NCBI GenBank assembly: GCA_037200445.1
Contig: JBBCGH010000001.1
Location: 4,461,162-4,525,161, forward strand
Reading direction: 5' to 3'
Source of the DNA: Alphaproteobacteria bacterium
GTDB lineage: Bacteria > Pseudomonadota > Alphaproteobacteria > Rhizobiales > Xanthobacteraceae
Length of the DNA: 64,000 bases
Position 1 is the first letter of the stretch. Each line of letters begins with the position of its first letter. The position numbers and the translations under genes are program-made. Shown here piece by piece: positions 25,313 through 33,400 of the stretch. The notes under the pieces were generated by a model. That model saw nothing but the letters and a program-made list of their open reading frames with translations, was not told the origin of the DNA and did no database searches.

Positions 25313-27478
25313 TCACTCCCGTGCGGCTTCACCGGACGTCGCTGCCAGCCCGATCAGCCAGGCCTTCACCCGCGCGTCGATTTCCACCGTACCGAAGCGT
25401 CCCGACGTGCCGCCGTGGCCCGCCGACAGGTTGGTCACGAACAGGATCTCCTTACGGTCGGTTTTGGTGGCGCGCAGCCGCGCGACCCACTTGGCCGGCT
25501 CGTGCACGCCGACCAGGCTGTCCTGCAGGCCGGCGATGACGAACGCGGGCGGATAGGCCTGCGCCGACACGTTGTCGTACGGCGAATAGGACAGCATGTA
25601 GCGATACTGCTCCTCGATCGCCGGGTTGCCCCACTCCTCGTATTCCAGCGTGGTCAGCGGCAGGCGCGGATCCGTCATCGTGCTCGCGATATCCATCGCC
25701 GGCACTTCCGCCACGATGCCGGCATAGAGGTCCGGCCGCATGTTGACGACGGCGCCGACCAGCATTCCGCCGGCGCTCGCGCCATACGCGAACATCCGTT
25801 TCGGGTCGGCGAACCCCTGCGCGGTCAAGCCTTCCGTGACCGCGATGAAATCCGTGAAGGAATTGCGCTTGTTCAGCATCCGGCCCTGGTCGTACCAGCG
25901 GCGTCCCTTGTCGCGGCCGCCGCGCACATGGGCGATCGCATAGACGAAGCCGCGATCGATCAGGCTGATCCAGGTATCCTTGAAACGCGGCACGTTGCTG
26001 ATGCCATAGGCGCCGTAGGCGGTGATCAACGCCGGATTCCCGCCCGCCTTCAGGAGGTCCTTGCGGTACATCAGCGTGACCGGAATGGCTTCCCCGTCGG
26101 GGGCGGTCGCGGCGATGCGCCGAACCTCGTAGGCGGCCGGATCGAACCAGTCCCAGGCGGGAGACTTCCTGACCAGCGATAGCGCGCCGGTGCGGGTATC
26201 GAAATCGTGGAAAGCGAAGGGGAGATTCGGCGCTGAAAGGCGCAACTGCACGCGCGTGGCAGCGGGGTCGCGGTTGGCCGGCTCCTCCTCGACCATTTCC
26301 ATGACGCTGACGCCGGCCGGTTGCGGAACGGGAATTTCAGTCGCGTCGGCGCGGCGGAACACGCGGACGGATCGCACCGCGTCGTGATCCACGTTGATGG
26401 CGAGAAAGTCGTCGAACACTTCGAGGCGCGCGATGTGGTGCCCGGGCGTCTCCGGCACGACCGTCGTCCAATTCGTTGCCTGGGGCTCCGCTTCCGGCGC
26501 CACGACCACGCGGAAATCGGGCGCGCCCAGGTTGGTGCGGATGTAGAACCGGTCCGCGACATGATCCGCCACATAGAAGACGCCGCGCCGGCGCGGCTCC
26601 ATGACGGTCAGCGGGTCATCCGGCCGGTCGGCGCTGAGGGTGCGGACCTCGCTGCTCCGCTGGGTCGCGCTGGTCAGCAGGATGAAGCGGCCCGACTTGC
26701 TCTTTTCCAGATGCAGCTCGTAGGTCGGGTCGGCCTCCTCATAGAGGAGCTTGTCGGCCGACGCGTCGGTGCCGACGGTATGGCGCCACAACTGGTTTGC
26801 GCGCACGGTGCCGGCTTCCGTGCGCAGATAGAACAGCTGCTTTGAATCCGTGGAGAAGGCCAGCTCGGAGTCCGCGTTGGCGATTGCGGTCGCGCGGACC
26901 TCCCCGGTCGCGATGTCGCGGATGAAGAGCTGATGCTGCCGGCCGCCGGTGAAGTCGACCGCGAAGGCAACCAGGTTGCCGTCCGGACTCATGGCGAAGC
27001 CGTTGAGATCGTACTGTTGGTGTCCGGCGCCAAGGCTTTCGATGTCGAGCACCACTTGCGGCGCCGCATCGGAGCCCTCCTTGCGCCGGGTCATCACGGG
27101 AAACCGCGCACCGGCGGCCGTGCGCCGCTGGTAGACGTAGCCGTTCTCGGCAAAGTCGGGAGTTTCCTCGCTGTCGTCGGCGCGCCGGCTCCCCTCGGCC
27201 TCGAGCTTTTCGATCAAAGGCCGCAGACGTGCAAGGCGCGCGTCCGCATAGGCGTTCTCCGCCACCAGGTAGGGGAGCAGGTCGCGCGTGTTGCGCATCC
27301 AGTCGTAATCGTCCACACGGCGGCGCCCGAATGCCTCGACGACGTGCGGCACCTTCCTGGCGACCGGCGGCGCGGTTGCGGCGAGCGGCGGACGCGCGGA
27401 TTGCGCCGCCGCCGGTCCAGAATCGGCCAGGACCAGCGCGATCAGGCACGCACACAAACCGGTCAGTCCGCGGACCAT
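25313..27478 (-). CDS. exported prolyl oligopeptidase-family protein (oligopeptidase B type)
   Basis: About 721 residues from ATG 27478, which has GGAGAAAG upstream; a GTG at 27499 is possible. A signal peptide (CLIALVLADSGPAAAQS) makes it periplasmic, unlike cytosolic PtrB. The N-terminal seven-blade propeller begins with RRVDDYDWMRNT. The C-terminal hydrolase has the Ser nucleophile in GASAGGML, Asp in LQDSLVGVHEPAKW and His in SAGHGG. It cleaves short peptides, after basic residues if it keeps the PtrB specificity. Divergent from the alkaline phosphatase, suggesting a nutrient-scavenging pair. Confidence 0.92.
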   Translation of the reverse strand: MVRGLTGLCACLIALVLADSGPAAAQSARPPLAATAPPVARKVPHVVEAFGRRRVDDYDWMRNTRDLLPYLVAENAYADARLARLRPLIEKLEAEGSRRADDSEETPDFAENGYVYQRRTAAGARFPVMTRRKEGSDAAPQVVLDIESLGAGHQQYDLNGFAMSPDGNLVAFAVDFTGGRQHQLFIRDIATGEVRATAIANADSELAFSTDSKQLFYLRTEAGTVRANQLWRHTVGTDASADKLLYEEADPTYELHLEKSKSGRFILLTSATQRSSEVRTLSADRPDDPLTVMEPRRRGVFYVADHVADRFYIRTNLGAPDFRVVVAPEAEPQATNWTTVVPETPGHHIARLEVFDDFLAINVDHDAVRSVRVFRRADATEIPVPQPAGVSVMEMVEEEPANRDPAATRVQLRLSAPNLPFAFHDFDTRTGALSLVRKSPAWDWFDPAAYEVRRIAATAPDGEAIPVTLMYRKDLLKAGGNPALITAYGAYGISNVPRFKDTWISLIDRGFVYAIAHVRGGRDKGRRWYDQGRMLNKRNSFTDFIAVTEGLTAQGFADPKRMFAYGASAGGMLVGAVVNMRPDLYAGIVAEVPAMDIASTMTDPRLPLTTLEYEEWGNPAIEEQYRYMLSYSPYDNVSAQAYPPAFVIAGLQDSLVGVHEPAKWVARLRATKTDRKEILFVTNLSAGHGGTSGRFGTVEIDARVKAWLIGLAATSGEAARE

Positions 27479-27719
27479 CGCGCGCTTTCTCCACGGCACC
27501 GGCAGGCGGCGTCCTCATGCCCCTTTGCCGGATCCCGCCACAAGACAAGTCCAATAATGGGGCATCGCAGCATGTCGCAGCTGCGCCGTGAAGCGGACAT
27601 CGATCACAGAAGCGGATTTGGGTACACGCCCTGGCTGCGCCCGGCCCACAGCGCCTTGTCACGGCGCTGTCATTTCACGACGCTAGAGCCGGGAAATCAC
27701 CCGCATGCGAGGGCTGCCG

Positions 27720-29450
27720 ATGACACGCCTGGCCGCGATCTGTCTTGCCGTTGCGATTGCACCGAGCGCACACGCTCAAACCATCTATCCGCTGAACCGG
27801 GCCGAGATCCTTGCCGGCTCCCGGTTTGATTTCAAAGTCGAATTTCCCGGCACGCCGCAACAAAGCGCCGTCACCGTCACCATCAACGGACAGGATGCAT
27901 CCGCCCGGTTCGGCAAGCCGGTCTCGTTCGTCGAGCGCGAGGACGGCGGCGAGTACTCGGCTTACTGGATTCGCGAGGTGTCGCTGACGGCACCCGGCAA
28001 CTACGTGGTCGAGGCCAGGGCCGGCGACAAGACCGGGCGTGTGAACTGGGAGGTCTTTGCGCCCGAGGCGCCGAAGGCGAAGAACGTCATCCTGTTTATC
28101 GGCGACGGCATGTCGGTCGCGCACCGCACCGCCGCGCGCATCCTCTCCAAGGGCCTGGTCGAAGGGCGCTATGGCGGCGAGCTTGCCATCGACGACATGC
28201 CGCACATGGCGCTGGTGTCGACCTCGGGCACCGATTCTGTCGTCACCGACAGCGCCAACTCGATGAGCGCCTACACCACGGGCCACAAGTCCTGCGTCAA
28301 CGCGCTCGGCGTCTATTGCGCGCGCAACAGGAGCAACCTCGACCACCCGAAGGTCGAGACGATTTCCGAGTTGGTCAAGCGCATTCGCGGCATGTCGGTC
28401 GGCGTGGTGACCAATACCGAAATCGAGGACGCGACTCCGGCCGGAATGGTGGCGCACAACCGGCTGCGCGCCGACTACAACAACATCGTGAAGGACTTCT
28501 TCGCGATCCAGCCGGACGTGATCATGGGCGGCGGCTCGCCGAACTTCCTGCCGAAATCGCAGGAGGGCTCCAAGCGCATCGACGAGGACAACTACATCAA
28601 GAAGTTCGAGGACGCGGGCTACGCCTACGTCACCACCAGGACCGAGCTCAATGCGCCGCGCGGCAACAAGACCAAGATGCTCGGCCTGTTCAACACCGTG
28701 AACATCGACGGCGCGCTCGACCGCTTCTTCCTGAAGAAGGGAAGCGTCCCGAAATTCCCCGACCAGCCCGATCTGACCGACCAGGTGCGCGCGTCGCTCG
28801 ACGTGCTCTCGAAGAACGACAAGGGCTTCGTGCTGATGGTGGAGTCCGGGCGCATCGACAAGTATTCGCACTCGCTCGACTGGGAGCGCGCGGTGTTCGA
28901 CACCATCATGCTCGACAACGCCGTGAAGGTGGCGAAGGAGTTCGCCGCCAGCCGCAACGACACCCTCATCATCGTGGTCGCCGACCACGCGCATGGCGTC
29001 GCGATCGTCGGCACCTACGACGACGAAAAGCAGGGGCCGACGCGCACGCGGCTCGGCACCTACAACCTCTCCAGGTTCCCGAACTACCCGCCGGCGAATG
29101 CCGACGGCTACCCCGAGACGGTCGACGTCTCGCGCCGCCTCGCCTTCGTGTTCTCGACCTATCCGGACAGCTGCGACAACGGCCGCCCCTATCTCGAGGG
29201 CGAGAACGTGCCGGCGGTCGAGGGCGAGCAGAAGGGCACCTACGTGGCGAACGAAAAGAACTGTGCGCAGCCGGGCGCGGTGCGCCGCATCGGCAACCTG
29301 CCCTTCAATATCAACGCCGGCGTGCACGCCGCCGACGACGTGGTGCTGACCGCGATGGGTCCGGGATCGGAGCAGTTTCACGGCCGCATCGACAACACCC
29401 GCGTGTTCCGCGCGATGGTGACGGCGCTGGGCCTGCGCCTGCCGGAATGA
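27720..29450 (+). CDS. alkaline phosphatase, PhoA superfamily
   Basis: 576 residues, periplasmic: signal peptide MTRLAAICLAVAIAPSAHAQ. ATG 27720 has GAGGG six bases upstream; an ATG five codons earlier lacks a site. A beta-rich N-terminal domain of about 110 residues precedes the catalytic fold, where metal and nucleophile motifs are clear: NVILFIGDGMSVAH, VVTDSANSMSAYTTGHKS (Ser nucleophile in DSAN), VMVESGRIDKYSHSLDW and IIVVADHAHG. It releases phosphate from monoesters. No Pho box was identified by eye in the 240-base divergent region. Confidence 0.92.
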   Translation: MTRLAAICLAVAIAPSAHAQTIYPLNRAEILAGSRFDFKVEFPGTPQQSAVTVTINGQDASARFGKPVSFVEREDGGEYSAYWIREVSLTAPGNYVVEARAGDKTGRVNWEVFAPEAPKAKNVILFIGDGMSVAHRTAARILSKGLVEGRYGGELAIDDMPHMALVSTSGTDSVVTDSANSMSAYTTGHKSCVNALGVYCARNRSNLDHPKVETISELVKRIRGMSVGVVTNTEIEDATPAGMVAHNRLRADYNNIVKDFFAIQPDVIMGGGSPNFLPKSQEGSKRIDEDNYIKKFEDAGYAYVTTRTELNAPRGNKTKMLGLFNTVNIDGALDRFFLKKGSVPKFPDQPDLTDQVRASLDVLSKNDKGFVLMVESGRIDKYSHSLDWERAVFDTIMLDNAVKVAKEFAASRNDTLIIVVADHAHGVAIVGTYDDEKQGPTRTRLGTYNLSRFPNYPPANADGYPETVDVSRRLAFVFSTYPDSCDNGRPYLEGENVPAVEGEQKGTYVANEKNCAQPGAVRRIGNLPFNINAGVHAADDVVLTAMGPGSEQFHGRIDNTRVFRAMVTALGLRLPE

Positions 29451-29484
29451 GTCAACGCTCCGCCGGCATTGTCGCCGGGGCGCC

Positions 29485-29859
29485 TCAGAGTGGCACGATC
29501 TCGGCGACCGTCTTGGTCATCGGGTCGACGATCAACACTTTGTCGCTGAGCTGCACGTAATAATAGTTCTTCAGCACCGGGATCTCGTAGACCAGCGGAC
29601 GCGGCAGCGGGTGTTCGGCCAGCTTCGCCTGGACCGGCACGTGCGCACCGACCGCGGGCGCAAAACCCTCGGGCAGCTTGTCGAGCGTATCCTCCCCCTT
29701 GATCGCCTGCGCGACGCGCTGCTTCTGTTCGCCGGTGAGCTCGAGCGGGGGCTTCGGCGCGACCATGCCGGCGACGGTGTTGGTCGGCACCGGCCCTTCG
29801 GCCGCGGCCGGGGCGGCGATAGCCAGGAAGGCAAGCAGGACAAGTGTGAGGAACCGCAT
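29485..29859 (-). CDS. DUF1236-like secreted protein
   Basis: 124 residues from ATG 29859, with GAGG five bases upstream and a signal peptide MRFLTLVLLAFLAIAAPAAA. The mature part has LTGEQKQRVAQAIKG and the DUF1236-like end VGAHVPVQAKLAEHPLPRPL...YYYVQLSDKVLIVDPMT. Function of the family is unknown; it is expanded in Bradyrhizobium relatives. The promoter at 29895-29920 fits the EcfG general-stress sigma factor. Confidence 0.75.
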   Translation of the reverse strand: MRFLTLVLLAFLAIAAPAAAEGPVPTNTVAGMVAPKPPLELTGEQKQRVAQAIKGEDTLDKLPEGFAPAVGAHVPVQAKLAEHPLPRPLVYEIPVLKNYYYVQLSDKVLIVDPMTKTVAEIVPL

Positions 29860-29894
29860 GGCGACCTCATCGGAATCATCGCCCTTGCGGGACC

Positions 29895-29920
29895 AACGCC
29901 GGAACGGCCGGGTGCGTTCC
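29895..29920 (-). promoter_or_regulatory. EcfG-type (general stress) promoter
   Basis: Reading the minus strand: GGAAC (29920-29916), 17 bases, CGTT (29898-29895), then 35 bases to the ATG of the DUF1236-like gene. This is the exact -35/-10 pattern of alphaproteobacterial EcfG promoters. Confidence 0.6.
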
Positions 29921-30011
29921 GTCGTGGCGCGGCGCGACGCGCACCCATGATGCGGCGGCCCTAAGTGATTGTCCGGACGCGCGCGGCATGCCGCCATGCT
30001 ACGCGTCGCGC

Positions 30012-30119
30012 ATGCTCTTCCGCCTGCACCCCGCGCTCGAAGACCTGATTGTCGCCGTCTCCACCACCGTCGGCGCCTGGCTCATTGCGCACCAGTTCGG
30101 GTGGATGTTCTGGAGCTGA
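30012..30119 (+). CDS. possible small membrane protein, 35 residues
   Basis: Frame MLFRLHPALEDLIVAVSTT followed by VGAWLIAHQFGWMFWS and a TGA stop: a single amphipathic-to-hydrophobic helix. No clear ribosome site precedes the ATG and nothing is known of it. Listed because the composition is membrane-protein-like and the frame is otherwise unexplained. Confidence 0.3.
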   Translation: MLFRLHPALEDLIVAVSTTVGAWLIAHQFGWMFWS

Positions 30120-30180
30120 ACGCTGCCGAGCCTGCCGGACCGCGACCGTCCGAAATGGCTAGTCGAAGCCCCCTCCCCCG

Positions 30181-30212
30181 TCATGCCCGCCCCCGGACTT
30201 GATCCGGGCATC
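30181..30212. repeat. GATGCCCGGATC-type palindromic repeat
   Basis: Imperfect palindrome TCATGCCCGCCCCCGGACT/TGATCCGGGCATC, the repeat class also seen at 16760-16786 and 63487-63514. Confidence 0.7.
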
Positions 30213-30231
30213 GCCAAGCCATTCCCCTTGC

Positions 30232-30254
30232 GCTATTCCGTATTACGGAATAGC
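30232..30254 (+). promoter_or_regulatory. 23-bp perfect palindrome, probable HigA operator
   Basis: GCTATTCCGTA-t-TACGGAATAGC, 11-base arms with one central base, 11 bases before the higB start codon. HigA-type antitoxins bind such operators with their helix-turn-helix domain and repress their own operon. The palindrome falls where -10/-35 elements should lie (a weak TTGCGC-N17-TAGCTT can be drawn through it). Confidence 0.75.
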
Positions 30255-30265
30255 TTGATGCACCA

Positions 30266-30544
30266 ATGATCCGGTCGTTCAAGGACGCGGCCACGCGGCG
30301 ATTGTTTGCCGACGAAGACGTGCCACGTTTCCGGGCGATCGAACGGCAGGCCCGCCGCCAGCTTCTCTTGCTGAACGGCGCCGGATCGCTCAATGACCTG
30401 CGGTCCCCGCCCGGCAACAGACTTGAGGCACTGAAAGGCGACCGGAAGGGACAACATTCGATACGGATCAATGCGCAATGGCGCATCTGTTTCGCGTGGC
30501 GCGAAGGCGGCGCCGAGGACGTTGAGATCGTCGACTATCATTGA
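30266..30544 (+). CDS. higB: HigB-type toxin (RelE/ParE superfamily mRNA interferase)
   Basis: 92 residues. MIRSFKDAATRRLFADED, LNDLRSPPGNRLEALKGDR, QHSIRINAQWRICFAW and VEIVDYH are the standard blocks of HigB toxins, which cleave mRNA on the ribosome. Basic residues in the RINAQWR strand are typical of the active surface. Toxin precedes antitoxin, the usual higBA order, with 8 bases between them. It starts 11 bases after the palindromic operator, so the leader is very short. Confidence 0.92.
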   Translation: MIRSFKDAATRRLFADEDVPRFRAIERQARRQLLLLNGAGSLNDLRSPPGNRLEALKGDRKGQHSIRINAQWRICFAWREGGAEDVEIVDYH

Positions 30545-30552
30545 GGCTCGCG

Positions 30553-30852
30553 ATGGCACGAAAGCTTGATCCAATCCCGCCCGGCGAGATTCTCGCCGAG
30601 GAGTTCATGAAGCCGCACGGCATCAGCCAGAACAGGCTCGCGCGCGACATCGACGTTAATCCGGCGCGCATCAATGACATCGTTCATGGGCGGTCGAGCA
30701 TTACCGCCGCCGTCGCGCTCCGGCTTGGCAAGTATTTCGGAACGACGCCTGAGCTATGGATGAATCTGCAGGCCGACTATGATCTGCGGCTTGCCCGCCT
30801 GCGCGACTGGCCCAGGGCGGAGCGGCGCGTGCGCATCCTGGCAGCGGAATAA
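30553..30852 (+). CDS. higA: HigA-type antitoxin, HTH XRE family
   Basis: 99 residues from ATG 30553. PIPPGEILAEEFMKPHGISQ, NRLARDIDVNPARINDIVHG (helix-turn-helix), RSSITAAVALRLGKYFGTT and PELWMNLQADYDL are the family blocks. It neutralises HigB and represses the operon by binding DNA, most likely the palindrome at 30232-30254. The TAA stop shares its last base with the ATG of the downstream endonuclease gene (TAATG), so translation of the two is coupled. An antitoxin directly coupled to a restriction enzyme is unusual. Confidence 0.93.
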   Translation: MARKLDPIPPGEILAEEFMKPHGISQNRLARDIDVNPARINDIVHGRSSITAAVALRLGKYFGTTPELWMNLQADYDLRLARLRDWPRAERRVRILAAE

Positions 30853-31625
30853 TGAAACTGGGTTTCGAAGAAGCGCCCCTGCCCTACACAAGCGGCTCCC
30901 AAACCGCTCGTGTACGAACGGAGCGTTGGGTTCGCGATTGGGCCTATTGCCCGAATTGCGGTGGGCCAAACATTCGGGCGTTTCCCAATAACAGTCCTCT
31001 CGCTGATTTTTACTGCACGACCTGCAATGAAGAATACGAATTGAAAAGCCAGAAGAACGGCTTCGGGAAGAAAGTTCTCGACGGCGCATATCACGCGAAA
31101 TGCGAACGCCTAGCGGCCAGCAGCAATTCTAGCCTCTTCTTGCTGAATTACGATCTTCAGAGACTTCATGTGACGAATCTGTTCGTCGTTCCTAAGCATT
31201 TTTTCATCCGGGGCATCATCGAAGAACGGAAACCACTTTCAGCAAACGCCCGGCGCGCTGGATGGATTGGTTCGCACATCCGGCTGGACCGCATACCTAC
31301 ATCTGGAAAGATATTCATCGTTCGCGCCGGTGTGCTTGAGTCGAAGGATTCCGTTCTCGCGCAATGGCAAAGAACGCTGTTTCTGCGGGATCAACCCATC
31401 GAGGCTCGTGGCTGGCTCGTAGAGGTAATGAAGTGCGTCGAGTCGATCGGCCGTTCTGAGTTCGACATCGAAGATGTATACGCATTCGAGGCCCAGCTAG
31501 CGCAAATCTATCCAGGCAACCGGAACGTAAAGCCAAAAATTCGTCAGCAGCTGCAATTTCTCCGGGACCGGGGCTATCTCGACTTCACGTCGCGCGGACA
31601 TTATCGCCTGCGGCCCTCAGAATAG
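30852..31625 (+). CDS. DpnI-like methyl-directed (type IIM) restriction endonuclease
   Basis: 257 residues (DpnI has 254). The N-terminal nuclease domain has a four-Cys zinc site (Cys33, 36, 55, 58 in CPNCGG and CTTC) and the PD-(D/E)xK catalytic set Asp52 (LADFYC), Glu63-x-Lys65 (EEYELKSQK). The C-terminal part from about 185 (VLESKDSVLAQWQ to GYLDFTSRGHYRL) matches the winged-helix domain that reads methylated DNA. DpnI cuts G-m6A-TC, so no protective methylase is needed or seen. It overlaps higA by one base. GC is lower than neighbours (about 42% in 31141-31200), which suggests recent transfer. Safe only in a host without Dam methylation. Confidence 0.9.
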   Translation: MKLGFEEAPLPYTSGSQTARVRTERWVRDWAYCPNCGGPNIRAFPNNSPLADFYCTTCNEEYELKSQKNGFGKKVLDGAYHAKCERLAASSNSSLFLLNYDLQRLHVTNLFVVPKHFFIRGIIEERKPLSANARRAGWIGSHIRLDRIPTSGKIFIVRAGVLESKDSVLAQWQRTLFLRDQPIEARGWLVEVMKCVESIGRSEFDIEDVYAFEAQLAQIYPGNRNVKPKIRQQLQFLRDRGYLDFTSRGHYRLRPSE

Positions 31626-31708
31626 ACCTACCGCCCCGACATTGCGCGCGCCGGTTGCTTTCGCCCGATCGCCTCCCCGTCAGACTGGGGCTCGGACGTG
31701 GAGGCAGC

Positions 31709-31993
31709 ATGGCTTGGTTTCTCAACTACTACACCTGCGCGCGCTGTAGTCGGGACTGGACCGACGAATGGTCCTGTATGTGCGACGATGACTGTCCACA
31801 CTGCGGCGCGCGGCATATGACACCGGTCAAGAGCGACGACCTGACCAATATCATCGCGCGTTCCGATGAAGGATATGTCGTCCTTCAGTCGCCAGAGACG
31901 GCGGAGCGCAGTGCTGGATACTGCCGAAAAGCCCATTTCACTTCACTGCGGGAGGCCGCTGCCTACTTCGAAGCCATTGAAGTTGCCACTTGA
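31709..31993 (+). CDS. small zinc-ribbon-like protein
   Basis: 94 residues from ATG 31709 with GGAGG five bases upstream. The first 40 residues contain CARC, CMCDDDC and CPHCGARH, enough Cys/His for one or two zinc sites. The rest (YVVLQSPETAERSAGYCRKA, SLREAAAYFEAIEVA) looks like a small alpha/beta domain. The family occurs widely in alphaproteobacteria, often on accessory DNA, and has no known function. It follows the endonuclease gene by 83 bases and may be part of the same transferred segment. Confidence 0.7.
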   Translation: MAWFLNYYTCARCSRDWTDEWSCMCDDDCPHCGARHMTPVKSDDLTNIIARSDEGYVVLQSPETAERSAGYCRKAHFTSLREAAAYFEAIEVAT

Positions 31994-32236
31994 ATCCCTG
32001 AACGCAGTGCGCGGGGATGGAGGCGCGGGCATCACGCTAGCCCGGCCCGTCAGCGCACTTTTCACGCGCCCCTGCACGGCGGCCCCGTTCCGCTTGCACC
32101 CAGCCCCAAGATTCCCCGGCGCGCTTCCTCTACGACACGCACCCTCGCCGCAGGCCGCTTTGCTCCAGGCCCCGGCGATCGTGCCGCGCCGGGACGCGGC
32201 AGCGAGCTCATCCATGCTCTGTGCGGAGAGTGATCC

Positions 32237-33034
32237 ATGATGCGCGTCTTGTATTTGGCTTACGGCCTGGTCGCGTATGCGGCCTTCGTCGGCACCATCG
32301 TGTATTCGGTCGGCTTCGTCACCAATCTGTTCGTCGCCAAGACGATCGATTCCGGCCCGGCAACGCCGCTGCCGCAGGCGCTCGCCATCAATCTCGCGCT
32401 GCTCACGGTGTTCGCCCTGCAGCACAGCGTGATGGCGCGAAAATCCTTCAAGGCCTGGTGGCTGCGGTTCATCCCGGCCCCGATCGAGCGCAGCACCTAC
32501 GTGCTGGTGGCCTCGCTCACGCTCGCGCTGCTGTTCTGGCAGTGGCGTCCGATTCCCGCGGTGGTCTGGCGGGTCGACGATGCCTTCATCGGCGCCGCGC
32601 TCACCGAATTCTGCCTGTTCGGATTTGCCATCGTGGTGTTCTCGACGTTCCTGTTCAACCACTTCGAACAGTACGGCGTGCGCCAGGTTGCGTTCCACAT
32701 GATGGATCGAAGCATCGAGGAGCCGCAGTTTAAAACGCCGTCGCTCTACAAGATGGTGCGGCATCCGATCTATGTGGGCTTCACCATCGCGTTCTGGGCG
32801 ACGCCGGTGATGACCGCGGGACACCTGCTGTTTGCGGCGGTGACCACCGGCTACATCTTCGTCGGCATCGCGCTCGAGGAGCGCGACCTCGTCGCGGCGT
32901 TCGGCGATGAGTATCGCCGCTATCGCGAGCGGGTCGGCGTACTGCCGCTCCCGCGCTTGTCCTGGAGAGCACAGCCGCGTGCTCGCACCGATGCGGTCGC
33001 CCGCGAGGCAACGTCAACGCGAAAGGCGGCGTGA
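32237..33034 (+). CDS. mddA: MddA-like methanethiol S-methyltransferase (isoprenylcysteine methyltransferase fold)
   Basis: 265 residues, about six hydrophobic helices. ALQHSVMARKSFKAWWLRF, PIERSTYVLVASLTLALLFW, QWRPIP, YKMVRHPIYVGFTIAFWATP and EERDLVAAFGDEYRRYRERV are the blocks of MddA, an integral membrane SAM enzyme that converts methanethiol to dimethyl sulfide. The C-terminal 35 residues are not conserved. NnrU and other ICMT-fold proteins are related, but the QHSVMAR/PIERSTYVL combination favours MddA. Confidence 0.8.
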   Translation: MMRVLYLAYGLVAYAAFVGTIVYSVGFVTNLFVAKTIDSGPATPLPQALAINLALLTVFALQHSVMARKSFKAWWLRFIPAPIERSTYVLVASLTLALLFWQWRPIPAVVWRVDDAFIGAALTEFCLFGFAIVVFSTFLFNHFEQYGVRQVAFHMMDRSIEEPQFKTPSLYKMVRHPIYVGFTIAFWATPVMTAGHLLFAAVTTGYIFVGIALEERDLVAAFGDEYRRYRERVGVLPLPRLSWRAQPRARTDAVAREATSTRKAA

Positions 33035-33077
33035 ATTTACCAGCGGCGCCAGCCCTAACCCCACCGCAGGCACGGCT

Positions 33078-33290
33078 TTAAATGCCGTTGCCCCGATAGC
33101 TGAACGGCGGGGCGGCACGCCCGGGGTCGTTCCAGTAGTTCGCGTAAGGGTCCTTCGGCTGCACCGGCTTCGCCATCTGCGCCTTGTTCGCGCGATGGGT
33201 CTTCGTGGCCTTGCCGGTTTCCTTCGCGGATGCGTTGCCGGCCAGCATCAGCACGCAGGCGGCGGCACAAAGCAGTGTCGGAATTTTCAT
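33078..33290 (-). CDS. small secreted protein of unknown function
   Basis: 70 residues: signal peptide MKIPTLLCAAACVLMLAGNASA, then a Lys/Pro-rich mature chain of about 48 residues (KPVQPKDPYANYWNDPGRAA) ending PFSYRGNGI. No family known; similar short exported chains are common in this order. Confidence 0.6.
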   Translation of the reverse strand: MKIPTLLCAAACVLMLAGNASAKETGKATKTHRANKAQMAKPVQPKDPYANYWNDPGRAAPPFSYRGNGI

Positions 33291-33400
33291 GGGAAGCCTC
33301 GTCGTCTTGATGTGCGGAATCTAGCCGCTCGACAAGGCCGCACAATGGCAAAGCGGCCCCGGTTTCCCGGGGCCGCCTGCTGCGAGGCTAGACGATGAAC

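Larger units (their letters stand above)
29860..30265. other. 406-base stretch between DUF1236 gene and higB
   Basis: Contains the EcfG-type promoter of the left gene, a possible 35-residue membrane peptide (30012-30119), a GATGCCCGG repeat (30181-30212) and the palindromic operator of the higBA operon (30232-30254). No larger gene. Confidence 0.6.

Noticed and set aside
29969-30202. 77-residue Arg/Ala-rich plus-strand frame
   Set aside because: No start context or family; its right end runs into the palindromic repeat at 30181. The 35-residue frame at 30012 in another phase is the more membrane-like reading.
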